Source: CAVZMI01 sp050011775
Lineage (GTDB): Bacteria > Bacteroidota > Ignavibacteria > UBA10030 > CAVZMI01
DNA length: 64,000 nucleotides
Direction of reading: 5' to 3'
Assembly (NCBI GenBank): GCA_050011775.1
Contig: JBEKIL010000002.1
Location: 62,001-126,000 of the forward strand
The notes under the pieces are model-generated. The model saw only the letters and a program-made list of their open reading frames with translations. It was not told where the DNA came from and searched no databases. A program made the translations under genes and the position numbers. Numbering within the stretch: position 1 is the stretch's first letter; each line of letters starts with the position of its first letter. This document shows, piece by piece, positions 8,646 to 16,335 of this stretch.

Positions 8646-9883
8646 GAATCCTCATGAGTCTTCCTGCAGTTGAATCCCATAGAACAAGTGAGAGAATTTT
8701 CGACAGGACAATTTTTTATTGTCTGATTTTCGTCGTTGTCAGTCCCATGTTCTCCATCGCCGTCCATTCCATCGGATTTGGAGCCGCGCTGATTTTATGG
8801 GCAATAAAGATGGTCGTCGCCCGAAAATGGGAAGTATGCCGGACACCGTTAGATTATTTCTTTCTGGCATATGCCGTTGCCGAGATACTTTCTACAGTTT
8901 TCAGCCTTCATCCATCGGAGTCTTTGATCAATATGAAGCGGTTGCTCCTGATTGTTATCGTTTATCTTAGTGCAGCATCGTTGAAGGAAGAGTGGAAAAT
9001 TAAAACGCTACTGGGGACCCTTTTCTGCACGGCCGCCTTTTTATCGCTCTATGAAATCGGTAATGTGTTCATCACGCATGAACCGCGGTTGAACGTTTTC
9101 CAGCATTACATGACGACGGGCGGGCTCAAGATGATCGTTTCGCTTCTTATCCTCCCATTTATTCTCGATGAGGGTTTTTCCCGGAAGCTTCGGTACGCAT
9201 TAGTTGCATTGTTCGTTCCGATATTCGTTGCACTTATACTCACACAGACACGGAGCTCTTGGCTCGGATTTCTCTGCGGTGCCGTCGTGATTGGAATTGT
9301 CAAAAATAGAACGTTCGTATTCGCAATCATAGGTTTTGTCGTCTTATTTATTTTCTTCGCACCGTCGACGTTACAACATCGTGCATTGAGCGTTATCGAT
9401 CCGCATGATCCCTCCAATAATCTCAGGATCCGGATGTGGGAGACGGGGTGGCGCATTTTCTGCGATCATCCCGTGGTCGGGATAGGCGATACCGATATCA
9501 AACAGACGTATATCCAGTATACCACCCCCATTGATATTAATGAAGGGGGACATCTTCACAATAATTTCGTGATGCTTGCGGTGACTCTGGGGATCATCGG
9601 GTTCTCCGCGGTCATGGCAATATTTGTTCGAGTTATTCTTTATGAATTTTCGGTATTTCGTAAGGTTTTTGCATATCCACTTGCGCGAAGCATAATCCTG
9701 GGATCTATAGCCGTATTCATCGGGTTTCAGGTGAACGGTCTATTCGAGTGGAATTTTGGAGATCAAGAGATTGCGGCGTTATTCTGGTTTACAATCGGAC
9801 TAGCTATCGCCATAGAACGTTTCACCAATCGTACAGCCGCTGATGAAAAAGAAATCATCACCGTGACAAAGAAATCGGATTGA
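8642..9883 (+). CDS. O-antigen ligase family (WaaL/Wzy_C) membrane protein
   Basis: A 413-residue polytopic protein with about ten hydrophobic helices and one large periplasmic loop (about residues 240-310). The loop contains LRIRMWETGWRIFCDHPVVGIG and ends in GGHLHNNFVMLAVTLGIIGF, whose His/Asn pair matches the O-antigen ligase/polymerase signature. The start is GTG at 8642 overlapping the msbA stop, or ATG at 8654. Co-transcription with a core glycosyltransferase and MsbA fits joining of O-antigen to lipid A-core at the periplasmic face. A Wzy-type polymerase cannot be excluded. Confidence 0.85.
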   Translation: MRILMSLPAVESHRTSERIFDRTIFYCLIFVVVSPMFSIAVHSIGFGAALILWAIKMVVARKWEVCRTPLDYFFLAYAVAEILSTVFSLHPSESLINMKRLLLIVIVYLSAASLKEEWKIKTLLGTLFCTAAFLSLYEIGNVFITHEPRLNVFQHYMTTGGLKMIVSLLILPFILDEGFSRKLRYALVALFVPIFVALILTQTRSSWLGFLCGAVVIGIVKNRTFVFAIIGFVVLFIFFAPSTLQHRALSVIDPHDPSNNLRIRMWETGWRIFCDHPVVGIGDTDIKQTYIQYTTPIDINEGGHLHNNFVMLAVTLGIIGFSAVMAIFVRVILYEFSVFRKVFAYPLARSIILGSIAVFIGFQVNGLFEWNFGDQEIAALFWFTIGLAIAIERFTNRTAADEKEIITVTKKSD

Positions 9884-9917
9884 TTTTCAATCGGTTCTTC
9901 TTTATCTTTTTTAATTA

Positions 9918-10232
9918 ATGATGGTTATGATGACGAAAGACGATACATATCGCGCCCTGTTCACTCAACTCGTCCTTATTTTTCACACTGCTGCAATGCA
10001 GCATATGGGAAAACTGAAGAACCCGCTCACCGATAAAATTGAACGGAGTCTCATACAGGCACAATCGGCAATCGATATGCTTGATATGCTTAAAGAACGG
10101 ATGAAGGGGAATCTGTCGAATGAAGAAGAGAGGTTTCTTTCAACGGTACTGCAGGAATTGAAATTGAATTATATCGATGAGATGAATAAACCCGAGCCGC
10201 CTTCGGAACCGCCTACTGAGGAAAAACCATGA
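9918..10232 (+). CDS. DUF1844 family small protein
   Basis: A 104-residue, mainly helical protein. It shows the DUF1844 pattern: FTQLVLIFHTAAMQHMGKL, then IERSLIQAQSAIDMLDMLKERMKGNLSNEEE and a Pro/Glu-rich tail. The family is of unknown function and often found near nucleotide-metabolism genes. Its TGA overlaps the ATG of nadK, so the two are co-translated. The start could be any of the clustered ATGs near 9918-9933. Confidence 0.85.
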   Translation: MMVMMTKDDTYRALFTQLVLIFHTAAMQHMGKLKNPLTDKIERSLIQAQSAIDMLDMLKERMKGNLSNEEERFLSTVLQELKLNYIDEMNKPEPPSEPPTEEKP

Positions 10233-11125
10233 AATTTGGCATTGTTGGAAATCTTTCAAAAACTGAGTTATGTAAAGCGACGAGAGATCTGCTCGTCAGT
10301 TTTCAACAGCGCAAGGTTGACTATATCATTCAGGATGAATTAGCGAGCGCCGTTGTTCGCCATGAGCCGTCTTGTTCAATTGCAAAAGAATCAATGGCTC
10401 CCATCGAGAGTATTCCCGATCAATGCGACGTCATGATTGCATTCGGCGGTGATGGCACAATTCTCCGTACTGCGCGTTTGATCGGCCGACGCGGCATCCC
10501 GATTATCGGTGTCAATCTCGGGAAACTCGGGTTCCTCACAGAATTCAGTGCAGACGACATCCCGGTGCTTATCGATCGGATTCTCGATAAGAATTATCAA
10601 ATTGAAGACCGGATGGTATTGAACGGAAGAGTTGCCGGGGATGACCGAACGATTTTGTCTGCTCTCAATGACATTGTTGTCGATAAGGGAGCCTATTCGC
10701 GTCTGATTCATATCGAAACCTATGTCGACGACGAATATCTGGTAACGTACAGCTGTGACGGACTTATAATCTCCACACCGACGGGCTCAACCGGGTATTC
10801 GCTTTCTGCAATGGGACCGATTGTCGTCCCGCGCGGACAGGTGATCATCATCAATCCCATCACACCACACACATTGACGGCGCGGCCGGTGATTGTTCCG
10901 GATACAAGCGTCATCCGCGCGATCATCCACTCGGAGGCCGAGCGCGTTCATGTCGCTGCAGACGGACAGGTTAACGCGGTCTATGCGCCCCCTGTCGAGC
11001 TGGTCGTCCGGAAGGCCGATTTTACCATCCGCCTCGTCACGCGAACGGATCAAAGCTATTTCGACGTTCTCCGCACGAAACTGATGTGGGGACAGGATAT
11101 CCGATCAGCTCGTAAGAAATCCTGA
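10229..11125 (+). CDS. nadK: NAD kinase
   Basis: A 298-residue ATP-NAD kinase that makes NADP from NAD. It has the GGDGT motif (IAFGGDGTILRTAR), then GVNLGKLGFL, and the substrate loop STPTGSTGYSLSAMGP, followed by the C-terminal beta-sandwich (ADGQ). Length is typical. The start codon overlaps the preceding DUF1844 stop. Identification is secure. Confidence 0.97.
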   Translation: MKFGIVGNLSKTELCKATRDLLVSFQQRKVDYIIQDELASAVVRHEPSCSIAKESMAPIESIPDQCDVMIAFGGDGTILRTARLIGRRGIPIIGVNLGKLGFLTEFSADDIPVLIDRILDKNYQIEDRMVLNGRVAGDDRTILSALNDIVVDKGAYSRLIHIETYVDDEYLVTYSCDGLIISTPTGSTGYSLSAMGPIVVPRGQVIIINPITPHTLTARPVIVPDTSVIRAIIHSEAERVHVAADGQVNAVYAPPVELVVRKADFTIRLVTRTDQSYFDVLRTKLMWGQDIRSARKKS

Positions 11126-11144
11126 GCGTATTTCTGAGAGTACA

Positions 11145-11654
11145 ATGAATCGATTTCTGAAGGGATGTATTTGCATCCTAATCATTATATCAAGCTATTG
11201 CTGTTCCGGTTCATACAGAACAGAGAAAGATCACGATCAAACGATCTATGTTGGAAAAGTTGATCGTGCGTTATTCGAAAAATCCGATCTGTCGTGGTTT
11301 AAGGAAGAATATCAAAGATATACGCCTCAGTCAAAAGTCCTGGATAGCATCCGTCATGAGAAAGATTCGCTCGATGTGATTATATTTCTCGGTACATGGT
11401 GCGGCGACACACAAAGAGAGCTTCCCCGTTTTCAGAAAATCATCGAGACCGAAAAAATCCCTCTCCGTGTCATCGAATATCACGCTCTCAATAGAAATAA
11501 AGAGAGTGGAGAGGCGCTTCCGGCTGAATACGGAATCAGGTTCGTGCCCACATTTGTTTTTTTAAGGAATGGTAAAGAGATAGGCAGGATTGTTGAAACA
11601 CCGAGGAAGTCGCTTGAAGAAGATATAGTGGATATATTTTCAGCGGCGAAGTAA
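11145..11654 (+). CDS. Thioredoxin-like secreted protein
   Basis: A 169-residue protein with an N-terminal hydrophobic segment ending in SSYCCSG, which could be a lipobox with weak match. The thioredoxin-like core includes VIIFLGTWCGDTQRELPRF, with only one cysteine in the active-site region (WCGD rather than WCxxC), and the cis-Pro segment GIRFVPTFVFLRNGKEIGR. The family is common in Bacteroidota, but a classical disulfide exchange is doubtful with a single Cys. It follows nadK by 19 bases and may share its transcript. Confidence 0.8.
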   Translation: MNRFLKGCICILIIISSYCCSGSYRTEKDHDQTIYVGKVDRALFEKSDLSWFKEEYQRYTPQSKVLDSIRHEKDSLDVIIFLGTWCGDTQRELPRFQKIIETEKIPLRVIEYHALNRNKESGEALPAEYGIRFVPTFVFLRNGKEIGRIVETPRKSLEEDIVDIFSAAK

Positions 11655-11800
11655 GAAAAATAGGTTATTTACATTAATATAACTTCTGATCTAACATTTT
11701 GCAGGGGTACGGATTTCATGGAATATCATTTATTTTGATAACATCCCAATTCTATTTTAAAACACAACATCCATGGCCTAATTTGGCATTAGTTAATAAC

Positions 11801-12208
11801 CTATATGATAGGTAATCCTTTCTGTGTCATGCTATCAAGAAAAAGATGGAGTAATATCGCCATAATCACGACAAAAAGAAGGTCGAGAATAATTTCAATC
11901 CCTATGAGATCTTTTTGTTCAGATTTTGATTCGACAGATTTAGATTCTTTAAGCTGGTTCCATATAAATATTGCAAGATAACCTAAAATAGCTCCAAAAA
12001 TAAAACTATGGAAGAAGGTTCTATGATTCGGGTTCGTCGGTGGTTCAAAAATATCTGGGAGCCTCCCACCAGCAAATCCCACTCCCGATGATAAGATAAT
12101 ATGAACAAGATCAACATTATCCCGCTTTTTCAAATTATTTTGAATAATTATTGAAGTTAGTGCTCCACAGACGGTTCCCGTTAATAAATGAGTTTTTCCG
12201 TTTGGCAT
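11801..12208 (-). CDS. YdjM-like membrane-bound metal-dependent hydrolase, last gene of CBASS operon
   Basis: 135 residues with three to four hydrophobic helices. Family hallmarks of YdjM/LexA-binding membrane hydrolases (DUF457) are visible: an N-terminal GKTHLL His, GRLPDIFEP in place of LPDID, and NHRTFFHS. These His/Asp residues are the putative metal ligands. It lies 11 bases after the E2-like gene on the same strand and so is probably translated from the CBASS transcript. Its substrate is unknown. It may be a membrane accessory or second effector of the defence module, or a passenger gene. Family assignment is by motif only. Confidence 0.7.
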   Translation of the reverse strand: MPNGKTHLLTGTVCGALTSIIIQNNLKKRDNVDLVHIILSSGVGFAGGRLPDIFEPPTNPNHRTFFHSFIFGAILGYLAIFIWNQLKESKSVESKSEQKDLIGIEIILDLLFVVIMAILLHLFLDSMTQKGLPII

Positions 12209-12219
12209 AGATATCCCCC

Positions 12220-12960
12220 TTAGTCAAATTTGATGGATAATAATTTAATGTCATTCTTAAATTTCCAAAGACCAGATAACACATTCGGATGGCATTTACG
12301 AAACTTATTCATAGAGCCACAAATACAGCAATTATGACCCTTAATGTCATTTTTATTCTGAAATATAGCTTTGTATTTGTCCCAAGCGTTACTTCTTTTT
12401 AAAAACGAGATACATTCGTAAATCAATTGCTTCGGAACACTATTTGGATATTCGTAATACCACTCGAAAAGTCCAAGGTCTCCGTGGCTATATTGACCCC
12501 ATGGCCACTCATTGTATTTTTCAAAATAACTCTGGGCATAGAAGAATGGTATTAATAGGTTATAGAAATAATCTGGAATATTAAAACCATTCGGAAGGTG
12601 TATAGCAGTTTCAAACTCGAAGCATAAGCAAGCATCGCCATCTGAATTTATATGTAGATCTCTAAGATCCATTTTTTTACTTCTTGCAATATTATCAATT
12701 CTTCCTGCGGTCTCTCTGGCGGTCGGAAGAGAATATCTATTAATGCTTCTAAAATTTATTTCTATTTGATATTCATCTTGAATTCTGAATTTATTTGATT
12801 TGGACTGATCACTTGGATTAATAATATATTGCTTATTCGACTCATCAAAGTACATTATAAAGGCCAAAGAACCAGAGATATGATCCCGAGAATCATTAGA
12901 TACGATTAAACCTGGATAGTTCCTGCCAATCCATTCAATATCACTCCCTGATAATTGCAT
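12220..12960 (-). CDS. CBASS E2-like (Ubc-fold) protein with C-terminal SEC-C-like metal motif
   Basis: 246 residues. The order PGLIVS...SLAFIMYF...YQIEINF...SLPTARETAGRI...LHINSDGDACLCF...WPWGQYSHGDLGLFEWYYE matches the E2-like protein of short type II CBASS, in which an E2-type conjugating domain acts without E1 or JAB partners. Cys111 (DGDACL) is the likely catalytic cysteine. The C-terminus adds CICGSMNKFRKCH (Cys212, Cys214, Cys223, His224), resembling a SEC-C zinc motif. It begins 4 bases after the CD-NTase stop. Its expected role is to prime or conjugate the CD-NTase. Assignment rests on pattern and neighbours. Confidence 0.8.
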   Translation of the reverse strand: MQLSGSDIEWIGRNYPGLIVSNDSRDHISGSLAFIMYFDESNKQYIINPSDQSKSNKFRIQDEYQIEINFRSINRYSLPTARETAGRIDNIARSKKMDLRDLHINSDGDACLCFEFETAIHLPNGFNIPDYFYNLLIPFFYAQSYFEKYNEWPWGQYSHGDLGLFEWYYEYPNSVPKQLIYECISFLKRSNAWDKYKAIFQNKNDIKGHNCCICGSMNKFRKCHPNVLSGLWKFKNDIKLLSIKFD

Positions 12961-12964
12961 AACC

Positions 12965-14107
12965 TTAGAAGCTCCACGGTTTTGATGGATTACTTCTGAT
13001 TATTGGTAGTGCACTATTCTTAGTGAATTCTTGGATTGTTTCTTTATTATCATTATTAGTCGCTTTCGGAAATTTTTCGCCGAATAATTCTCGCCACTTA
13101 AATGATGATTCTACTTCATCCGTTGATTGTAATGCTTCACGTGCAATTTGTGCCGCTTTTGTCGCTACCGTCCAAAATATTTCAAATTCTTCTTCAGTAA
13201 TTCTCGCAAATACGTCATGGGCAGGAAGCCCACGATCTTGCATAAAAGGTTTAGATTTCGAAAGAGCGTACATAGCATATTTAGTCGTTATATTTTCAAA
13301 AACGGCGGTTACACCTGCTGCAATCGAGTTAATAGAATCAGGACAACAGTCACCTAGAAGATGTTCCAATGGGTATCCCTTTGGTCTAAGATTCTCATGA
13401 TTTATCAATTCCCACCACTTGATTGCTTTTACGATATTTACAAAATGTCCGTTGCATCGCTTATTTTTTTGTGATGTCCATTTAATTTGTTCCAACGGAT
13501 GAGTTTCCTGCCATACCTTTGCTTCACGATCGGGAATCCATAGTGGTTCTGTTTGCCATTCCTTTTCTTTTTGAATCGCTTCTTTTATTGCTTTTTGTTC
13601 CAAAGGGGATCTCATAGTGTTTGGAACCCAAGATTTTATTAATCTCCAATCCGTTGCTTCTTCCACTGTATCTGATGTAGTAACAGAGTAACTTTTATAT
13701 ATATTTTCTTCTTCTTCAGATGGTGCTGACGTGATTACAAGATCCATATCGACGTATGATAGTTCTATGCCAAATGATCTACCTTGTATTTTATATTTCC
13801 CTGTATAATATTTTTCCAAAAAAGGAATAAATAGATTCATTGCTTTCTCTGGATCAGGATATTCGGACCGTTTAATCTTTGTTACAACCACTATATCAAC
13901 ATCTGCTCTTTTATCACCTTTTGGTCTTACCGCTGTTGAACGCTTATAACTCCCCTGAAGGAAAGAATCAACAATTATTGGTGTAAGATGCTCGTCGCTA
14001 TGTAGTCGTTCTCGCAATGTCGTATGCCCTTTTAATAAATCATCGCGCATATTTTGTGTCAGCCTAATTTCTTTTAGGAATTCTTGGAAATAATTTGGGA
14101 TATCCAT
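12965..14107 (-). CDS. CD-NTase (cGAS/DncV-like cyclic oligonucleotide synthase) of CBASS
   Basis: A 380-residue nucleotidyltransferase. The SMODS active site is clear: GS at 52-53 (DSFLQGSYKRST), the metal-binding pair Asp69/Asp71 (KRADVDIVVVT) and the third carboxylate at Asp120 or Asp122 (ELSYVDMDLVIT). The helical C-terminal half (residues 200-360) contains NIVKAIKWWE and YPLEHLLGDC. The enzyme makes a cyclic oligonucleotide alarm on phage infection, which activates the SAVED effector upstream. The C-terminus ends in SKPWSF rather than Gly or Ala. It is tightly spaced with its neighbours (12 and 4 bases), so is operonic. Confidence 0.93.
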   Translation of the reverse strand: MDIPNYFQEFLKEIRLTQNMRDDLLKGHTTLRERLHSDEHLTPIIVDSFLQGSYKRSTAVRPKGDKRADVDIVVVTKIKRSEYPDPEKAMNLFIPFLEKYYTGKYKIQGRSFGIELSYVDMDLVITSAPSEEEENIYKSYSVTTSDTVEEATDWRLIKSWVPNTMRSPLEQKAIKEAIQKEKEWQTEPLWIPDREAKVWQETHPLEQIKWTSQKNKRCNGHFVNIVKAIKWWELINHENLRPKGYPLEHLLGDCCPDSINSIAAGVTAVFENITTKYAMYALSKSKPFMQDRGLPAHDVFARITEEEFEIFWTVATKAAQIAREALQSTDEVESSFKWRELFGEKFPKATNNDNKETIQEFTKNSALPIIRSNPSKPWSF

Positions 14108-14119
14108 TTTATTGACCTT

Positions 14120-15625
14120 TCATATGGTTGATTTAATAGAAATACTCTTTGAATATCGCATTTCATTTTCTCTGCCTTCATAATCGTGTTCATATAATTG
14201 AACTTCTTGGACTACATTCCGAAGAGTATTGCCGATAATATAGGCAAGTGCGGCAGGGCCAGAGTAAAAGAGGTGAACTATTCGACAGTCAGCTGGTAAC
14301 GTTTGTCTAAGAATAGTCTGTAATTCATAGCCTAATTGCCATGCATGTTCACCATTTTTTACAGCTTCAGCCCCAATCCCGTTTAAAGTCTTAATAATAA
14401 TCTTTGGTAGATTATTTAATTTCTCTAAGTGTAGAAATGGCTCGAGATGATTATATAAGGGATTAGTTACTGAAATACATATTATGACTTCATCTGTGAT
14501 AATCCCTGAGGATTCTATGTCCCACAATTGTTGTGTTTTATGAGATGAAGGAGTCCACTCTTCGTATCCAAAACGTCTCGATTTGTGTATTGGGATAATT
14601 TGGATTCCATATTTAGGATTAATTAAATGGCCGATAAAATAGGCAATGGATAAATGACAGTCAAAAGAGAGATATATCGGTTGTGGTAAATAAGGAAATG
14701 AATCAGTAAATAAAAATGTGTTAATTCGAGATTTAATGAGAGTATTCCACAATTGGTTGTTCCGTATATAACGACCATTAAAATATTCCGTAATATCCAA
14801 ATGCTTTGATTGAACATCAGTAGGCCTTCGTATAATCTGTGGATAACTACATATCGATATTTCACTCCGATTTGGGGAAGGCAGTATAATCAGATTTTCT
14901 TCACGCAATAATTCTTTAAAGGAATTTCTATTAAATGTATTCCGCCCCTGCTCGAATAATTTCCATGCTAAATCATCATAAATTATTTGAGATGAATCAG
15001 GATTCATTGGAACCATACTGGCTAGTTTAAGATTGATCTCGAGTTCTCTTGATAAGTCTGTGAGATTATCACCAAGAGAAAAACGGACGCGATTAAGAAA
15101 CTGCTTTAGCTCTAATTCGTCGATATTAAGATGACGTATGAATGAATGACGCAATCTACCTACTATTGATGTTGGCGATGCTGTGAAAAAATCATTTCTT
15201 ATTAACTCTTCATGCAGATAACTTGCGATGGGATCATCAGGATGCCAATGCCAATTAGATCGCATATAGATTAAAAAACTATTATTACTCCCATTTAAAG
15301 AACAATAACCGTCGTACAATTTATTTAACATTGATTTCTTCATATGTATGAAGGTTGGGTCCATTAGATCATTAGATGAGAACGCTCCACCAGCAGTCAT
15401 ATGATATTTGCACTGGATGTATTTACAATCAATTTTATTTCCTGTTAATGGGTCGGTGTATGGAATACTATATTTCACTACAACATCGTCAATGAAGGAC
15501 AAACCCTCGCTTTCAAATGTCACGGAATCAACGATATCACTAGTTCGTAGCTTGAGTAATTCCAGCCAGAAGACACGCGCTTGATATTCGTCGCCTTTTC
15601 GTCTTGCGATTATCGATTTAGCCAT
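14120..15625 (-). CDS. cap4: CBASS effector: Cap4-like nuclease fused to SAVED domain
   Basis: 501 residues from ATG at 15625 (AAGG five bases upstream). The N-terminal domain (about 1-200) matches Cap4/DUF4297 endonucleases: GDEYQARVFWLELL, then E (TFESEG), D (SFIDDVVV) and QxK (YIQCKYH), a PD-(D/E)xK site. The C-terminal half (about 300-500) is a SAVED domain, ending in LFYSGPAALAYIIGNTLR followed by QEVQLYEHDYEG and a final beta-strand. SAVED binds the cyclic oligonucleotide and releases indiscriminate dsDNA cleavage, killing the infected cell. It is preceded by a perfect 31-bp operator and a plausible promoter. Confidence 0.9.
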   Translation of the reverse strand: MAKSIIARRKGDEYQARVFWLELLKLRTSDIVDSVTFESEGLSFIDDVVVKYSIPYTDPLTGNKIDCKYIQCKYHMTAGGAFSSNDLMDPTFIHMKKSMLNKLYDGYCSLNGSNNSFLIYMRSNWHWHPDDPIASYLHEELIRNDFFTASPTSIVGRLRHSFIRHLNIDELELKQFLNRVRFSLGDNLTDLSRELEINLKLASMVPMNPDSSQIIYDDLAWKLFEQGRNTFNRNSFKELLREENLIILPSPNRSEISICSYPQIIRRPTDVQSKHLDITEYFNGRYIRNNQLWNTLIKSRINTFLFTDSFPYLPQPIYLSFDCHLSIAYFIGHLINPKYGIQIIPIHKSRRFGYEEWTPSSHKTQQLWDIESSGIITDEVIICISVTNPLYNHLEPFLHLEKLNNLPKIIIKTLNGIGAEAVKNGEHAWQLGYELQTILRQTLPADCRIVHLFYSGPAALAYIIGNTLRNVVQEVQLYEHDYEGRENEMRYSKSISIKSTI

Positions 15626-15668
15626 AAGTGCCTTATTCTTAAAAAATATTAAGTGGAACAATTTAAAC

Positions 15669-15699
15669 TATGTGTTCCATAAAATTAATGGAACACATA
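15669..15699 (-). promoter_or_regulatory. Putative operator O2: perfect 31-bp inverted repeat before cap4
   Basis: Arms TATGTGTTCCAT (15669-15680) and ATGGAACACATA (15688-15699) are perfectly complementary over 12 bp with a 7-bp AT spacer. It lies 44-74 bases upstream of the cap4 ATG, in the gap after the winged-helix gene. A near-identical copy with the same geometry is at 16275-16305. It overlaps the predicted promoter, so repression is the simplest reading. Confidence 0.85.
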
Positions 15700-15704
15700 T
15701 TCAA
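15676..15704 (-). promoter_or_regulatory. Predicted promoter of the CBASS genes
   Basis: Read on the minus strand, TTGAAT (15704-15699) and TATGGA (15681-15676) are separated by 17 bp, a fair sigma70-type arrangement. Transcription would begin near 15669, giving a leader of about 43 bases to the cap4 ATG. The operator covers the spacer and -10. The match is by eye only. Confidence 0.5.
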
Positions 15705-15710
15705 AAAAAA

Positions 15711-16271
15711 TTACAAGGAAAAGTACGTGTACTCTCTCCCCTTTGCAGTGATTTCTTCTTTACGAAGAGCCAAATGCTTATTATATAATGCCGATAGTTT
15801 AGTACTTGCTACACTCTTTGTAACATGTAATCTTTTAGTGAGATCTACAGTTTTCAGTTCCTTTTTTTCCCAAAGCAGGTGCAAAACCTTTTTTAAATTC
15901 TGCTCCAAATGCCCAATTAATTGCTCTTTGTCGTCACTCTCCTTTACGGTAATTGGAATCTTTTTTACCAGGAATACACTTCTTGCATTTTCTAACGTAC
16001 TTGGAGTGAGATGGGAAAATAAAATGCCTCTGTGAGATAAGATCTTTTTTTTCATTTTTTCCAAAATATTAATAACAATTAGTTCATCAATGAAAGACGT
16101 ATCAGCACTCTGTATACCTTCATAACTAAATTCGATAGGTTCATCATTTTTTGACTGTTGTTCTATTATAAGATGTATACTTTGTACAAATTGTCGTGCA
16201 ATCGGTCGCGTAAGCAAGTAATTACCTTTAATACCCAGTTGTGTCTTAATATCAAATAGTCTGATAATCAT
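15711..16271 (-). CDS. STAS-like (DUF4325) protein fused to winged-helix DNA-binding domain
   Basis: 186 residues. The first half resembles the STAS-like DUF4325 fold: RPIARQFVQSIHLIIEQ followed by PIEFSYEGIQSADTSFIDEL, where Thr58/Ser59 occupy the loop that is phosphorylated in SpoIIAA-type STAS proteins. Residues about 120-186 (LKKVLHLLWEKKELKTVDLTKRL, then VTKSVASTKLSALYNKHLAL and a wing) form a winged helix. It is the natural candidate to bind the two 31-bp operators, one of which abuts its own start codon. Its upstream neighbour encodes a GHKL ATPase, suggesting kinase-controlled DNA binding. No strong Shine-Dalgarno is seen. Confidence 0.8.
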   Translation of the reverse strand: MIIRLFDIKTQLGIKGNYLLTRPIARQFVQSIHLIIEQQSKNDEPIEFSYEGIQSADTSFIDELIVINILEKMKKKILSHRGILFSHLTPSTLENARSVFLVKKIPITVKESDDKEQLIGHLEQNLKKVLHLLWEKKELKTVDLTKRLHVTKSVASTKLSALYNKHLALRKEEITAKGREYTYFSL

Positions 16272-16274
16272 ACC

Positions 16275-16305
16275 TATGTGTTCTATAATTATTGTGGAAC
16301 ACCTA
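16275..16305 (-). promoter_or_regulatory. Putative operator O1: 31-bp inverted repeat before the winged-helix gene
   Basis: Arms TATGTGTTCTAT (16275-16286) and GTGGAACACCTA (16294-16305) with a 7-bp AT spacer. Relative to the perfect copy at 15669-15699 it has one change in the left arm and two in the right arm. It ends 3 bases before the ATG at 16271, where bound protein would block transcription or translation initiation. Confidence 0.8.
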
Positions 16306-16335
16306 TTTTGAATATAACTAATCCTCCCGCCGTTG

